From assembly GCF_001894745.1 (NCBI RefSeq), contig NZ_BBYF01000014.1, positions 1 through 64,000 of the forward strand: a stretch of 64,000 nucleotides of DNA, given 5' to 3'. Origin of the DNA: Paenibacillus sp. NAIST15-1. Its GTDB lineage: Bacteria > Bacillota > Bacilli > Paenibacillales > Paenibacillaceae. Made by a program: the position numbers and the translations under genes. The notes below the pieces were generated by a model, which was given only the letters and a program-made list of their open reading frames with translations, made no database searches and had not been told where the DNA came from. This document shows, in pieces, positions 27,582 through 35,816 of the stretch (position 1 is the stretch's first letter; every line of letters starts with the position of its first letter).

Positions 27582-27859
27582 CCAGACAAATTATTGAATT
27601 GGATGGACGACTCTTAGCCTCGCGTACGATGCTGCATGATGTCCTCAGCAAGGAATTAGAGCTCCCTGAACATTATGGACGTAATCTGGATGCGCTGTGG
27701 GATTGCTTGACGGAATCAACTGCACGTCCGTTAACAATCCATTGGAGCCATTATGAGGCAAGCAAAAGGCAATTGGGAGAGTATTGCGAGCAGGTGCTGC
27801 ATTTGTTCCAAGATGCAGAAGCCGAGTTGGATGGATTCGTAGTGAAGGTCACACGGTAA
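27578..27859 (+). CDS. Barstar-family ribonuclease inhibitor
   Basis: 93 aa, full-length barstar (LHDVLSKELELPEHYGRNLDALWDCLTE). Barstar binds and blocks the active site of barnase in the cytoplasm, protecting the producer before export. It is translationally coupled to the RNase gene through an ATGA overlap, so inhibitor and enzyme are made together. This is toxin-immunity logic. Confidence 0.93.
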   Translation: MTRQIIELDGRLLASRTMLHDVLSKELELPEHYGRNLDALWDCLTESTARPLTIHWSHYEASKRQLGEYCEQVLHLFQDAEAELDGFVVKVTR

Positions 27860-27914
27860 TGTGCGGCAGATAGGGAATAAAGACATCATAATGAATATAG
27901 ATGCTATAACAGTG

Positions 27915-27948
27915 AACAAGCCTTTGACAATAGGGTCAAAGGCTTGTT
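27915..27948. terminator. Bidirectional terminator between barstar and uppP
   Basis: Perfect 14-bp inverted repeat (27915-27928, 27935-27948) with a 6-nt loop between convergent genes. Confidence 0.85.
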
Positions 27949-27972
27949 CTTGTATAAGTCACATGTGTTTTC

Positions 27973-28812
27973 TTACAAGAAGACAAAGTAAATGACGGCT
28001 GCCAATACGATGCGATAGATAGCAAATGGTACGAGTTTCACTCGATTAATCAGCTTCAAGAAGAAGCGGATAGAGATGAGAGCGAATAGGAATGCGCTAA
28101 TGAAGCCGACGATGAAGAACGGCAGCGCATCCATAGAGAAATCCTTCCAATGCTTCAGCAGGGATAATCCGCTCGCTCCAGCCATGACAGGTACGGCCAT
28201 AATGAATGTAAAATCAGCAGCCGCACGGTGACTCATCCCCAGCAGTACCCCGCCTGAGATTGTAGAACCGGAACGGGAGAATCCTGGCCATAGGCCAAGA
28301 CATTGGAACAAGCCGATGCCAAATGCTTGCTTGTATGTTACCTGATCCACCGTCTTTGCCGTTGGCTTTGCAGGGCGGAACCAGTCTGCTGCGATCATGA
28401 GCACTGCTCCGAGCACAAGGCCGATCAGCACAGTCTGGATGGAAAATAAGTATTGATCAATATACTTTTCGAACAGTAATCCAAGCACTGCTGCTGGGAT
28501 TAATCCAACGAGCACTTGTGTGAGCTTCAATCTGGAATGTCCCGCTCTACCTAGCTCTGGATCAATTGGAGCGCGCTTCAACCCAAGCAGCTGGAAAAAA
28601 CGATCCCAAAACACAACAACAACCGCAAGGATGGAGCCGAGCTGGATCACGACCTTGAACATATTCGCCATTTGAGGGCTGAATATCTCTTTTGAATGAA
28701 GCATAAAATCATCCACTAGAATCATATGCCCGGTCGAAGAGACCGGAGCAAACTCAGTCAGGCCTTCTACCACGCCTAAAATAAATCCAACAAACATGTC
28801 CCACCAATTCAA
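27973..28812 (-). CDS. uppP: Undecaprenyl-diphosphatase
   Basis: 279-aa BacA/UppP integral membrane protein with about eight hydrophobic segments. The two catalytic motifs are EGLTEFAPVSSTGH (about 16-29) and FSRSGSTISGG (about 174-184). It regenerates undecaprenyl phosphate carrier for wall synthesis and gives basal bacitracin resistance. TTG start (28812), with AGGAGAG upstream. A minus-strand -10 (TATAAT) can be read at 28870-28875. Confidence 0.96.
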   Translation of the reverse strand: MNWWDMFVGFILGVVEGLTEFAPVSSTGHMILVDDFMLHSKEIFSPQMANMFKVVIQLGSILAVVVVFWDRFFQLLGLKRAPIDPELGRAGHSRLKLTQVLVGLIPAAVLGLLFEKYIDQYLFSIQTVLIGLVLGAVLMIAADWFRPAKPTAKTVDQVTYKQAFGIGLFQCLGLWPGFSRSGSTISGGVLLGMSHRAAADFTFIMAVPVMAGASGLSLLKHWKDFSMDALPFFIVGFISAFLFALISIRFFLKLINRVKLVPFAIYRIVLAAVIYFVFL

Positions 28813-29180
28813 CGATAGTCACTCTCCTATGTAAGGCCTGTAAAATAGAATGTGCATAGCACAGATTGTATTATATAGCGATCTTGCACATTGTGGTAGT
28901 AGTAGTTTACATAATACATAGTATGTTAATAAATGATTTACAAATGAATGTAAGACAAGAATCGGTACTTAAGCTGCTGAGAGGTAGGCGGTAAGAAGGT
29001 TTGTTGTTTTGTAAGTATTGCTAAGTTCAGAAAAACAGAAATTTCTTAATGAATTTGAAGTAGTACGCGCTCAGATTTAAGTCTTGTACTTGTAGGGGAG
29101 GTCATATATGATAGCTCTATCTTACTAGGTAAATTATTCCTAAAAGTAAAAATAAAAGGATGATTAGGGGGTAGTCGAAT
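28813..29180. other. Divergent intergenic region, uppP to M28 peptidase
   Basis: Holds the uppP -10 at 28870-28875 and, near the right end, a strong ribosome site (GGGGAGG) followed by a six-residue ORF (29108-29128, MIALSY) 52 bases before the peptidase start. I see no other structure. Confidence 0.4.
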
Positions 29181-30857
29181 GTGGGGAAGACGGTCAGAGT
29201 GAAACAGACGTATAAGACAAGATGGAGTACGCTTGGTATTGCCGTCATCTGTATAATGCTTGTTCTCGCAACACTATGGTCTGAGCAGCCGCCGGTGCCA
29301 AAAGGAGAGAATGCACCGATAGAACAATTTTCAGCGGTTAGAGCTATGGAGCATGTGAGGGCCATCGCACAGCTGCCGCATCCATCAGGTTCGGTAGAGA
29401 ATGAGAGGGTGCGAACATATTTAGTTGAGCAAATGGAGTTATTAGGGCTGCAGCCAAATGTGAACACGTATCCATGGACAGGGCAGTATAGAGGCATCTC
29501 CGAGTCGTTTGAGCTGCACAATATCATTGGAGTACATAAAGGAACCAAACCAGGTAAAGCATTGATGCTGACGGCTCATTACGATTCTACACCGTTTGGC
29601 CCAGGGGCTAATGACGATGCGGTTGGGGTTGCGGCACTCTTGGAGACGGCACGCATTCTACAGGCTGGTCCGCCTATGGATCGGGACATTTGGTTCGTGC
29701 TGACTGATGGTGAAGAGAAAGGGATGCTTGGAGCAGAGGCTTTCTGGTTTGACAATAAAGTTCGTGAACAGATCGGCCTTGTCGTGAATTTCGAGGCGAG
29801 AGGTTCGAGAGGTCCGTCAATCATGTTCCAAACGAGCCGAAATAATGGGCAGCTTATTTCTGAATTTGCCTCGTTCGCGGTGTCTCCAGTTAGCAGTTCT
29901 CTGTTAGGCGACTTGTATCGGACGATGCCGAATGATACGGATTTGACCGTCTCACTGAATGCTGGCATACCAGGTCTTAATTTCGCATATATCGATGGCT
30001 GGGACAAATACCATACCGATCAAGATACGCCCGACAATGTAACACTAGCAACACTACAGCACCATGGCGAGAATGCACTTGGGGCAGCTATGCGGTTCGG
30101 AAGTATGGATTTAGAGGAAGTGAATGATTCCGATCGGGTCTATTTTAACTGGTTTACGATGCTTCTTCATTATCCTGCTTCCTGGACGATCCCGATGTCC
30201 ATTCTCATTGGTATAGGGTGGCTTCTCTGTATCGTGGTGCTCTTCAGGAAGAAGGCAATTGCATTGAAGGGAATGGCGCTCAGCTTCCTGCTTACACTAG
30301 GAAGCATCATTACATCTGTTGTGGTCGCTTACTTGCTGTTTGTAGGGATTATGTATATTGGAAGCTCAGTGGCGGGGATGCCATTGCAATCGGCTTTCAT
30401 ACCGGCTCAGGTCAATCTTGCTTTTGTACTGATCGCACTGCTAGTTCATCTCGTATTCACACGTCTGACTAGGCATAGGGTCAACGTCTTGGAAATGATC
30501 CTAACCGGAATGCTGTTCTACTTCCTGCTTCTAATCGTTGTGTTAGGGCTTATCCCTGGAGCAAGCTACCTATTCCTGCTCCCGCTTCTTATTCACTGCA
30601 TCGTCATCGGGTGTACACTGAATAAGCGCAATCCGGTTATGGTCTTGCAGCGGCCGTGGGTGAGTCTTGTATTCGCGCTTGCTCCATTGACGCTGACAAC
30701 AAGTTTATTTCATCTGTTATATACGGGAATGCCGCTTCAGATTACGGTATTCACCACTGTACTGTGCGTGTTAATCTTCACCCTGCTGCAGCCGCTTATG
30801 ACGAGCCTAACCATGGTTCAGGGAAGTCGTTTCGCGAAAATTGTGGATAGTAAATAG
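29181..30857 (+). CDS. M28-family membrane metallopeptidase
   Basis: 558 aa. One N-terminal TM (about 16-34), then an extracytoplasmic M28 aminopeptidase domain with zinc ligands His133/Asp135 (TAHYDSTPFGPGANDD), Asp145, Glu178/179 (DGEEKGMLGAEAF) and a late His (YHTDQDTPDN). A C-terminal block of about seven TMs follows (315-540). The layout matches Fxna/ERMP1-like membrane aminopeptidases. The start is GTG 29181 after AGGGGGT; the overlapping ATG at 29179 is out of frame and stops after seven codons. Confidence 0.9.
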   Translation: MGKTVRVKQTYKTRWSTLGIAVICIMLVLATLWSEQPPVPKGENAPIEQFSAVRAMEHVRAIAQLPHPSGSVENERVRTYLVEQMELLGLQPNVNTYPWTGQYRGISESFELHNIIGVHKGTKPGKALMLTAHYDSTPFGPGANDDAVGVAALLETARILQAGPPMDRDIWFVLTDGEEKGMLGAEAFWFDNKVREQIGLVVNFEARGSRGPSIMFQTSRNNGQLISEFASFAVSPVSSSLLGDLYRTMPNDTDLTVSLNAGIPGLNFAYIDGWDKYHTDQDTPDNVTLATLQHHGENALGAAMRFGSMDLEEVNDSDRVYFNWFTMLLHYPASWTIPMSILIGIGWLLCIVVLFRKKAIALKGMALSFLLTLGSIITSVVVAYLLFVGIMYIGSSVAGMPLQSAFIPAQVNLAFVLIALLVHLVFTRLTRHRVNVLEMILTGMLFYFLLLIVVLGLIPGASYLFLLPLLIHCIVIGCTLNKRNPVMVLQRPWVSLVFALAPLTLTTSLFHLLYTGMPLQITVFTTVLCVLIFTLLQPLMTSLTMVQGSRFAKIVDSK

Positions 30858-30861
30858 GTAA

Positions 30862-30894
30862 AACAGAGCCCATGTATGCATCATGGGCTCTGTT
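30862..30894. terminator. Bidirectional terminator after the M28 gene
   Basis: Perfect 13-bp stem (30862-30874, 30882-30894) between two convergent genes. Confidence 0.8.
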
Positions 30895-30900
30895 CGTGTA

Positions 30901-31794
30901 TTATTCGGTTTGCTTGGAGTCGCGACAGTGCCATAATAGCTTCATTACATCAACCCGCTCATACAAGCACCATTTCTCCCATTGTTTGATTGCGCCTTCT
31001 ATTCCTCCGACCTGCGGATGCACTGTTGTAATTGCACGGTTGAAGCGGGAACTGAATGGAATGAACGAGAGCGGTGAACCGGCGGTAATATGAATTTGGT
31101 TCCACCTTTTGTGGGTAGCAGTAGTTGTAACATCCGTATCGATATCCATTTCAAATACCGTAAAGGAGTGTATATCTCCCTGCTTGCTGAGCATAGACAT
31201 CGCTGGTGCGGTAATTTCGTTCATACTGTGCGTATAGTTTTGTATAGCGTCAGGCTGTACCGAGATATATTCAACATAGAATGCACATTCTGGCGGCAAG
31301 TTCGACTCATCTCCGATTACACAGCTAGGGATAAGATGAGCCTGTACGATTCGGCTGTGTGAGCGGAGCTGTTCAGTCATGCAAGGATCGACATCCTTTA
31401 CATACGCCTGTTCCTTCGCCGTAAATTCCGCTGCGCTCATGTCCGGAGGAAGCTTGTAAATGAAAAGATCGCTCCATTGTGATTTGTTCGTTCTTCCTTG
31501 TACAACGAGAGAGGTACGGAATCCCCATGCCTCTACCAAATCTCCATGCGAGATCATGTGCAGTAGAAGAGCTTCGTATCGTCGTTCCCAATCTGCAATT
31601 GCATTTGTCTGTATCGTCCGTAAAACGTACTTCGCTTGATGATTCGTCATTGGTTCTGGGTGAGGGAAATCGAAACGATTGCGATTTGCAGGTGTAATCC
31701 GAAAGCTTCTACGTATCCAGTGTATAGATACACAAGCAAAAATAATGACGAGGAGCATTACCGTTCCCAAAGTTGTCATGATGATCGTAAGCAT
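30901..31794 (-). CDS. Membrane-anchored hypothetical protein
   Basis: 297 aa. One N-terminal hydrophobic segment (about 4-27) is followed by a soluble domain of about 265 aa; no motif I recognise. The middle holds a run of polar residues and dispersed Cys (137, 157, 167, 271, 290). Start ATG 31794, with AGAGAGGA upstream. It is monocistronic and convergent with the M28 peptidase gene. Confidence 0.7.
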   Translation of the reverse strand: MLTIIMTTLGTVMLLVIIFACVSIHWIRRSFRITPANRNRFDFPHPEPMTNHQAKYVLRTIQTNAIADWERRYEALLLHMISHGDLVEAWGFRTSLVVQGRTNKSQWSDLFIYKLPPDMSAAEFTAKEQAYVKDVDPCMTEQLRSHSRIVQAHLIPSCVIGDESNLPPECAFYVEYISVQPDAIQNYTHSMNEITAPAMSMLSKQGDIHSFTVFEMDIDTDVTTTATHKRWNQIHITAGSPLSFIPFSSRFNRAITTVHPQVGGIEGAIKQWEKWCLYERVDVMKLLWHCRDSKQTE

Positions 31795-32222
31795 AGGTTG
31801 TAGTCCTCTCTATCGTAATTTACAAGAATTATGAGGGTTGCTTGCTTAGTTCTCCGCACACTCTCCGAGCGAACGGGAAGGATTTCTTTGATCAACGTAC
31901 GTCACAATTAGTAGCTACAACATCTAATTGTAGCGAACCTTAAAGCTAACAACATCAATCGCAGGAAGGATATTGATTCCATCTGACGATGTAATCTTAC
32001 GCGGGCAAGAAAGAAGATGTTCATATGCTCAATGGAAAATAGCGAACAGAACAAAGTGTTTTGTCAACGGTTCGGTCATGAGCTGGATATCGAATGACAG
32101 TGCTGTGGATAGACAACGTATGTTCGTCCATACTTGCTGTTACAACCTGTGAAAATACTGGTATTATATAGGATGTGCATGTTTGTTTTTAGTGGAAATG
32201 ATAGATTCGGGAGGATATCTGA
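31795..32222. other. Long intergenic region before an ABC transporter operon
   Basis: Two overlapping inverted repeats occur: CAATTAG/CTAATTG (31905-31911, 31924-31930) and GCTACAA/TTGTAGC (31914-31920, 31928-31934). Their 3' arms share bases, so the hairpins are mutually exclusive. A plausible -10 (TATATA) lies near 32165. GGGAGG precedes the TTG at 32223. No credible ORF is seen. Confidence 0.35.
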
Positions 32223-33134
32223 TTGGAAGGGTTAGTAAAGTTGGAGCAAGTGACAAAGAGCTATGATCGTCGTGTCATCCTGCAACATGTAGAATTGTCT
32301 ATCGGGGCGCATGAAGCAGTATCGATTACAGGAAAGAATGGTTCGGGGAAAAGTACGCTACTCCGCTTAATTGCCGGACTAGCAAAGCCGACGAGCGGGA
32401 TGATTCATCGTCAAGGGGGCAGCAAGCAGCGTATTGGCTTCGTTCCTGATCGACTGCCGAAGCTGCGGCTTACACCGGAAGAGTACCTATTTTCCATGGG
32501 TGGTATGCAAGGGATGAGCAAGGAAGCCATATCTGCACGGCTGGATGAATTGTTTGCCTTGTTCAAAATGGAGGATGCAGCTGCACGAAGAATGAATACT
32601 TTCTCCAAAGGGATGCTGCAAAAGGTAAACCTCATGCAAGCTGTACTGAATAAGCCTGATATATTGCTGCTGGACGAGCCTCTATCCGGATTGGATGCGG
32701 ACTCACAGCGAGAGCTTATTCGTCTGCTCAGACATATGAAGCAGCAAGGCATTGCAATGGTAATGTCATGTCATGAGGCATCTTTGGTCGAGCAGCTGGC
32801 GGATCGATGCGTAAGCATTCACCGTGGATCTATTGCAATTACAGAGGTTCGTCCGCTCGAGGAAGATATGCGGATTGAGGTGATGGTACCGACATCTCTG
32901 TCTATAAGTGATGATATCGGTCAAATCGAAGGGATTCTCGGTTATAAAGATCATGATACAATCTCGGGCAGGTATGTCATACGTTCGAGGCAGCATGATT
33001 CAGATCACGTGCTGTTAGAGCTGCTAATGCGGAAATGTTCGATTGTATCCGTTCAAGCAAGTGCCACCCATGGATATACTGGTTCAAATTATGCGCAGCA
33101 GCCTTCTCGACAGGAGGGACGCGAATATGTTTAA
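32223..33134 (+). CDS. ABC transporter ATP-binding protein
   Basis: 303 aa. Walker A GKNGSGKST (about 37-45), a degenerate signature (FSKGMLQKV), Walker B ILLLDEPLSGLD (about 143-154), then an 80-aa C-terminal extension as in CcmA/YhaQ-type exporters. TTG start after GGGAGG. It overlaps the permease ATG by 8 bp, giving a two-gene exporter operon. Substrate unknown. Confidence 0.9.
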   Translation: MEGLVKLEQVTKSYDRRVILQHVELSIGAHEAVSITGKNGSGKSTLLRLIAGLAKPTSGMIHRQGGSKQRIGFVPDRLPKLRLTPEEYLFSMGGMQGMSKEAISARLDELFALFKMEDAAARRMNTFSKGMLQKVNLMQAVLNKPDILLLDEPLSGLDADSQRELIRLLRHMKQQGIAMVMSCHEASLVEQLADRCVSIHRGSIAITEVRPLEEDMRIEVMVPTSLSISDDIGQIEGILGYKDHDTISGRYVIRSRQHDSDHVLLELLMRKCSIVSVQASATHGYTGSNYAQQPSRQEGREYV

Positions 33135-33831
33135 AGCAACCATAAGGTACTTGCTGCGGAACTACAGTCGATCATATCGCTACATACCGCCGTTATTTAC
33201 GTTCTTGATTAGTTTGGGATTGTTCTATACGTATACACCGAACCCGATTATGGGCAGCTTCTCGTTCACGACGATGCTGATTTATGTCATTGCAGCTTGG
33301 TTCAGTTACAGCTTCCTGAAGACGGAGCACTCGGTTCAGGAGGAATTGACGATCTTGCATGTGAAGAGCCGAGCACTCTATCTGATCGGGCTTATTTGTT
33401 CGGTTGCGCTTATCATGTGTTTCATTGTTGTGGTTGCAATTGCTTACCCAATCGTTTTCAATAAATTTGACGAGCCTATTCGGTTCGAGCATCTCATTGT
33501 CGGGCTGTTCACGCACCTCAGCTCTGCACTCCTCGGAATTGCGATATCGCTGTACTTCGCGAAGCGGGTGGAGCGTGCTAGCTATGCAATTGGCGGGATA
33601 CTGCTTATTCTTGCACTGTCCTTCTGTCAAGGAGCACTTATCGCAAAAGCAGGCATAGCAGGTGCGCTGCTATCATGGGTATTTCCGCCTGCCTATCATA
33701 CGATGAATATGCTGCTGAACTATAGCAGTTATACGATGGCATCAACTGTTGGTACGATCGGGTTATCTATTGGATATGCGGTGCTACTGATGATTCTGCT
33801 CATTCAAGTGCTGAAGCGGGTTGAAGAGTAG
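33127..33831 (+). CDS. ABC transporter permease
   Basis: 234 aa from ATG 33127, with AGGAGG upstream; about six TM helices and no sequence motif that names the substrate. It lies in the same operon as the ATPase above through an 8-bp overlap. A likely ABC-2-like exporter subunit. Confidence 0.82.
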   Translation: MFKATIRYLLRNYSRSYRYIPPLFTFLISLGLFYTYTPNPIMGSFSFTTMLIYVIAAWFSYSFLKTEHSVQEELTILHVKSRALYLIGLICSVALIMCFIVVVAIAYPIVFNKFDEPIRFEHLIVGLFTHLSSALLGIAISLYFAKRVERASYAIGGILLILALSFCQGALIAKAGIAGALLSWVFPPAYHTMNMLLNYSSYTMASTVGTIGLSIGYAVLLMILLIQVLKRVEE

Positions 33832-33973
33832 TCTGCAGATCATGGACGCAATTATATGGAGGTACATCATATAAACGAGAGACTCTTACAAAGCGAGGAG
33901 TAATATATGGGGAAAATCAGCTAAGGGCTATCGCTAGTTTATTTCTTTATTTTCTTTGATAAGGAGAATCGCC

Positions 33974-34048
33974 ATGACTGATAACGGTAGGTTACAGATG
34001 CGCTCTATGCAAAGTCTGAACTATGAACAACGGCGGTTGTTTGTATAG
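33974..34048 (+). CDS. Candidate 24-residue peptide
   Basis: ATG 33974 lies seven bases after AAGGAG and encodes a basic, Gln/Arg-rich peptide (MTDNGRLQMRSMQSLNYEQR, then RLFV) ending in TAG 34046. The spacing and ribosome site are good, but there is no homology I recognise. The remainder of the 33832-34159 gap shows only a second ribosome site (GAGGAG, 33895) with a five-codon ORF. Confidence 0.3.
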   Translation: MTDNGRLQMRSMQSLNYEQRRLFV

Positions 34049-34159
34049 AGCTGAAGCCTGAACGATATAGATACCGCCATGACTTCAAATGAAGTTATGA
34101 AGTTGATAGCTTAGACTTTGCTCTCTTCACAGTACATTTCTGTAAGGAGTAGAGCGAAG

Positions 34160-34426
34160 ATGAAATATGTAAATGCAGATCGAGTATTACCCGATTCATT
34201 GATACAAGAGATTCAAAAATATATACAAGGCGGACTGCTGTATGTCCCTGCGCCGAAGTCGCAGCATAAGAAATGGGGCGAACAATCGGGAAGCAGGAAG
34301 ATGTTGAACAGGCGGAACACGGCTATTCGTCATTCCTTTGCAACGGGCTCAACGGTAGATGAGCTTGCAGAGCAATATTGCTTATCCTCGGACACCATTA
34401 AGAAGATTGTATATACAAAATCATAG
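34160..34426 (+). CDS. CD3324-family protein
   Basis: 88 aa from ATG 34160, after AAGGAGT. The family pattern MKYVNADRVLPDSLIQEIQ, YVPxPKxxHKKWGE and DELAEQYCLSSDTIKKIVY is complete. The C-terminal third is a predicted HTH of Mor type. It is probably a small DNA-binding protein; targets unknown. A terminator follows. Confidence 0.85.
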   Translation: MKYVNADRVLPDSLIQEIQKYIQGGLLYVPAPKSQHKKWGEQSGSRKMLNRRNTAIRHSFATGSTVDELAEQYCLSSDTIKKIVYTKS

Positions 34427-34439
34427 TGATTTGGATGTA

Positions 34440-34476
34440 AAGACTGCATCAGAGGGATCTGGTGCAGTCTTTTTTA
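34440..34476 (+). terminator. Terminator of the CD3324-family gene
   Basis: AAGACTGCA/TGCAGTCTT stem with inner ATCAG/CTGGT pairing and a TTTTTTATT tail. Confidence 0.9.
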
Positions 34477-34692
34477 TTAGCAACATGTTGCAGCTTCTTG
34501 CAGCGTGTTTGTAATGTTTGTTTTAAATGATTTATTCCCTATGTTGCTTGGAGTGCACCTACTACAATAAAGGCTGTAAGAGCAGCTTATGAATGTGTCG
34601 ACCGAGAAATAGTTCGACAAGAACATCCAAGCTTCGACACGAACTTCATGTGGCAAAGTGCTCGAATATGCTCAATATTGGAGTGGAGAAAA

Positions 34693-35742
34693 ATGATTTC
34701 ATTCTTTCAATTCGACAAGAACGAAGAGAAACATGTGCTGCTGGCACGTGCGAGAAATGTGGCGCTAAATGCTATTCAGAAGTATGACATCGCATGGGAA
34801 AAAATCCAGTTCATACAGTTGTCGGATACGATTACGTATATGATTGAAGCGACTCCTCAAGAACGTTATCTAATGCGTATTCACTCGGATCGGTGCAGTC
34901 GAGATGAGATTGCTTCCGAACTCGCCTTTCTTCAGATGTTGCATCATTCGACGGAGCTGACAGTGCCGACTGGGGTGGCGAGCAAGGATGGATCCTATGT
35001 AATTGAAGTGGAAACGGAAACGGGTTATTGCAGGCCCGATGTCACGTTGATGAGATGGGTAGAAGGGGAGCATGCTATGGCATTAACGGATAGCCAAGCG
35101 TATCGAACGGGTACGATGATGGCACGACTCCATGAGGAAGCTGCACATTATGTTCCTTCCTCTGATTTCACACGTCCCGCCTGGGGCATTGACAGTTTTA
35201 GAAAGGAGTTCAAGAAGCTCGAACGATATTACCCTCGATTTTTAGCCGAGCAAGGTTGGGATCTCTATCAAGCAGCGGCCGATAAGGTTATTGCTCAAGT
35301 TGCCGGGATGGAACGAAGTGCTGACACATATGGTCTGATTCATGCTGATTTGCATACAGGGAATGTTGTATATACCGGGGAAGAGCCACGTCCGATTGAT
35401 TTTGGTCGGTGCGGTTATGGTTATTATCTTTATGATATGGCGGGTGCACTATTAGGACTTGGTGTAAAGCAGCGCAAGCAGTTTATTGCAGGATATGAAA
35501 ATGTGAAAAAGCTGTCTAGCGGCTATATTCAGCAGGTGGAGTGTTTTTTTATCATGTTTATGATCGAGAACTACTGTCATCATGCTGCAAATCCGGAAGA
35601 GACGGAAAATCTGAAATCCGAACAGGTATTTGCACAAACGTATTTGCATGCCTTTTTGCAAGATTCGTCGTTTTTATTCCGCCGAGTTGATCCGGTTCAA
35701 ATAGGAAGTCCAGTGAACCCGGTGAACATCACTTCTCATTAG
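34693..35742 (+). CDS. APH-fold phosphotransferase
   Basis: 349 aa from ATG 34693, after GGAGTGGAG. Kinase-like phosphotransferase fold with catalytic HADLHTGN (about 217-224) and metal-binding DFG-type IDFGRCGYG (about 235-243). The family includes homoserine kinase type II, choline kinases and aminoglycoside phosphotransferases; the substrate cannot be read here. Monocistronic. Confidence 0.88.
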   Translation: MISFFQFDKNEEKHVLLARARNVALNAIQKYDIAWEKIQFIQLSDTITYMIEATPQERYLMRIHSDRCSRDEIASELAFLQMLHHSTELTVPTGVASKDGSYVIEVETETGYCRPDVTLMRWVEGEHAMALTDSQAYRTGTMMARLHEEAAHYVPSSDFTRPAWGIDSFRKEFKKLERYYPRFLAEQGWDLYQAAADKVIAQVAGMERSADTYGLIHADLHTGNVVYTGEEPRPIDFGRCGYGYYLYDMAGALLGLGVKQRKQFIAGYENVKKLSSGYIQQVECFFIMFMIENYCHHAANPEETENLKSEQVFAQTYLHAFLQDSSFLFRRVDPVQIGSPVNPVNITSH

Positions 35743-35749
35743 AACGTGC

Positions 35750-35793
35750 AAGGGGAATGCGCAGCGAGATATTATTCTCTCTTGCATTCCCCA
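35750..35793. terminator. Hairpin between convergent genes
   Basis: GGGGAATGC/GCATTCCCC stem (35752-35760, 35784-35792) with an inner GAGA/TCTC stem; no clear T tract on either strand. Confidence 0.5.
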
Positions 35794-35816
35794 TATGTAC
35801 GAGTACGATTGTTGTA

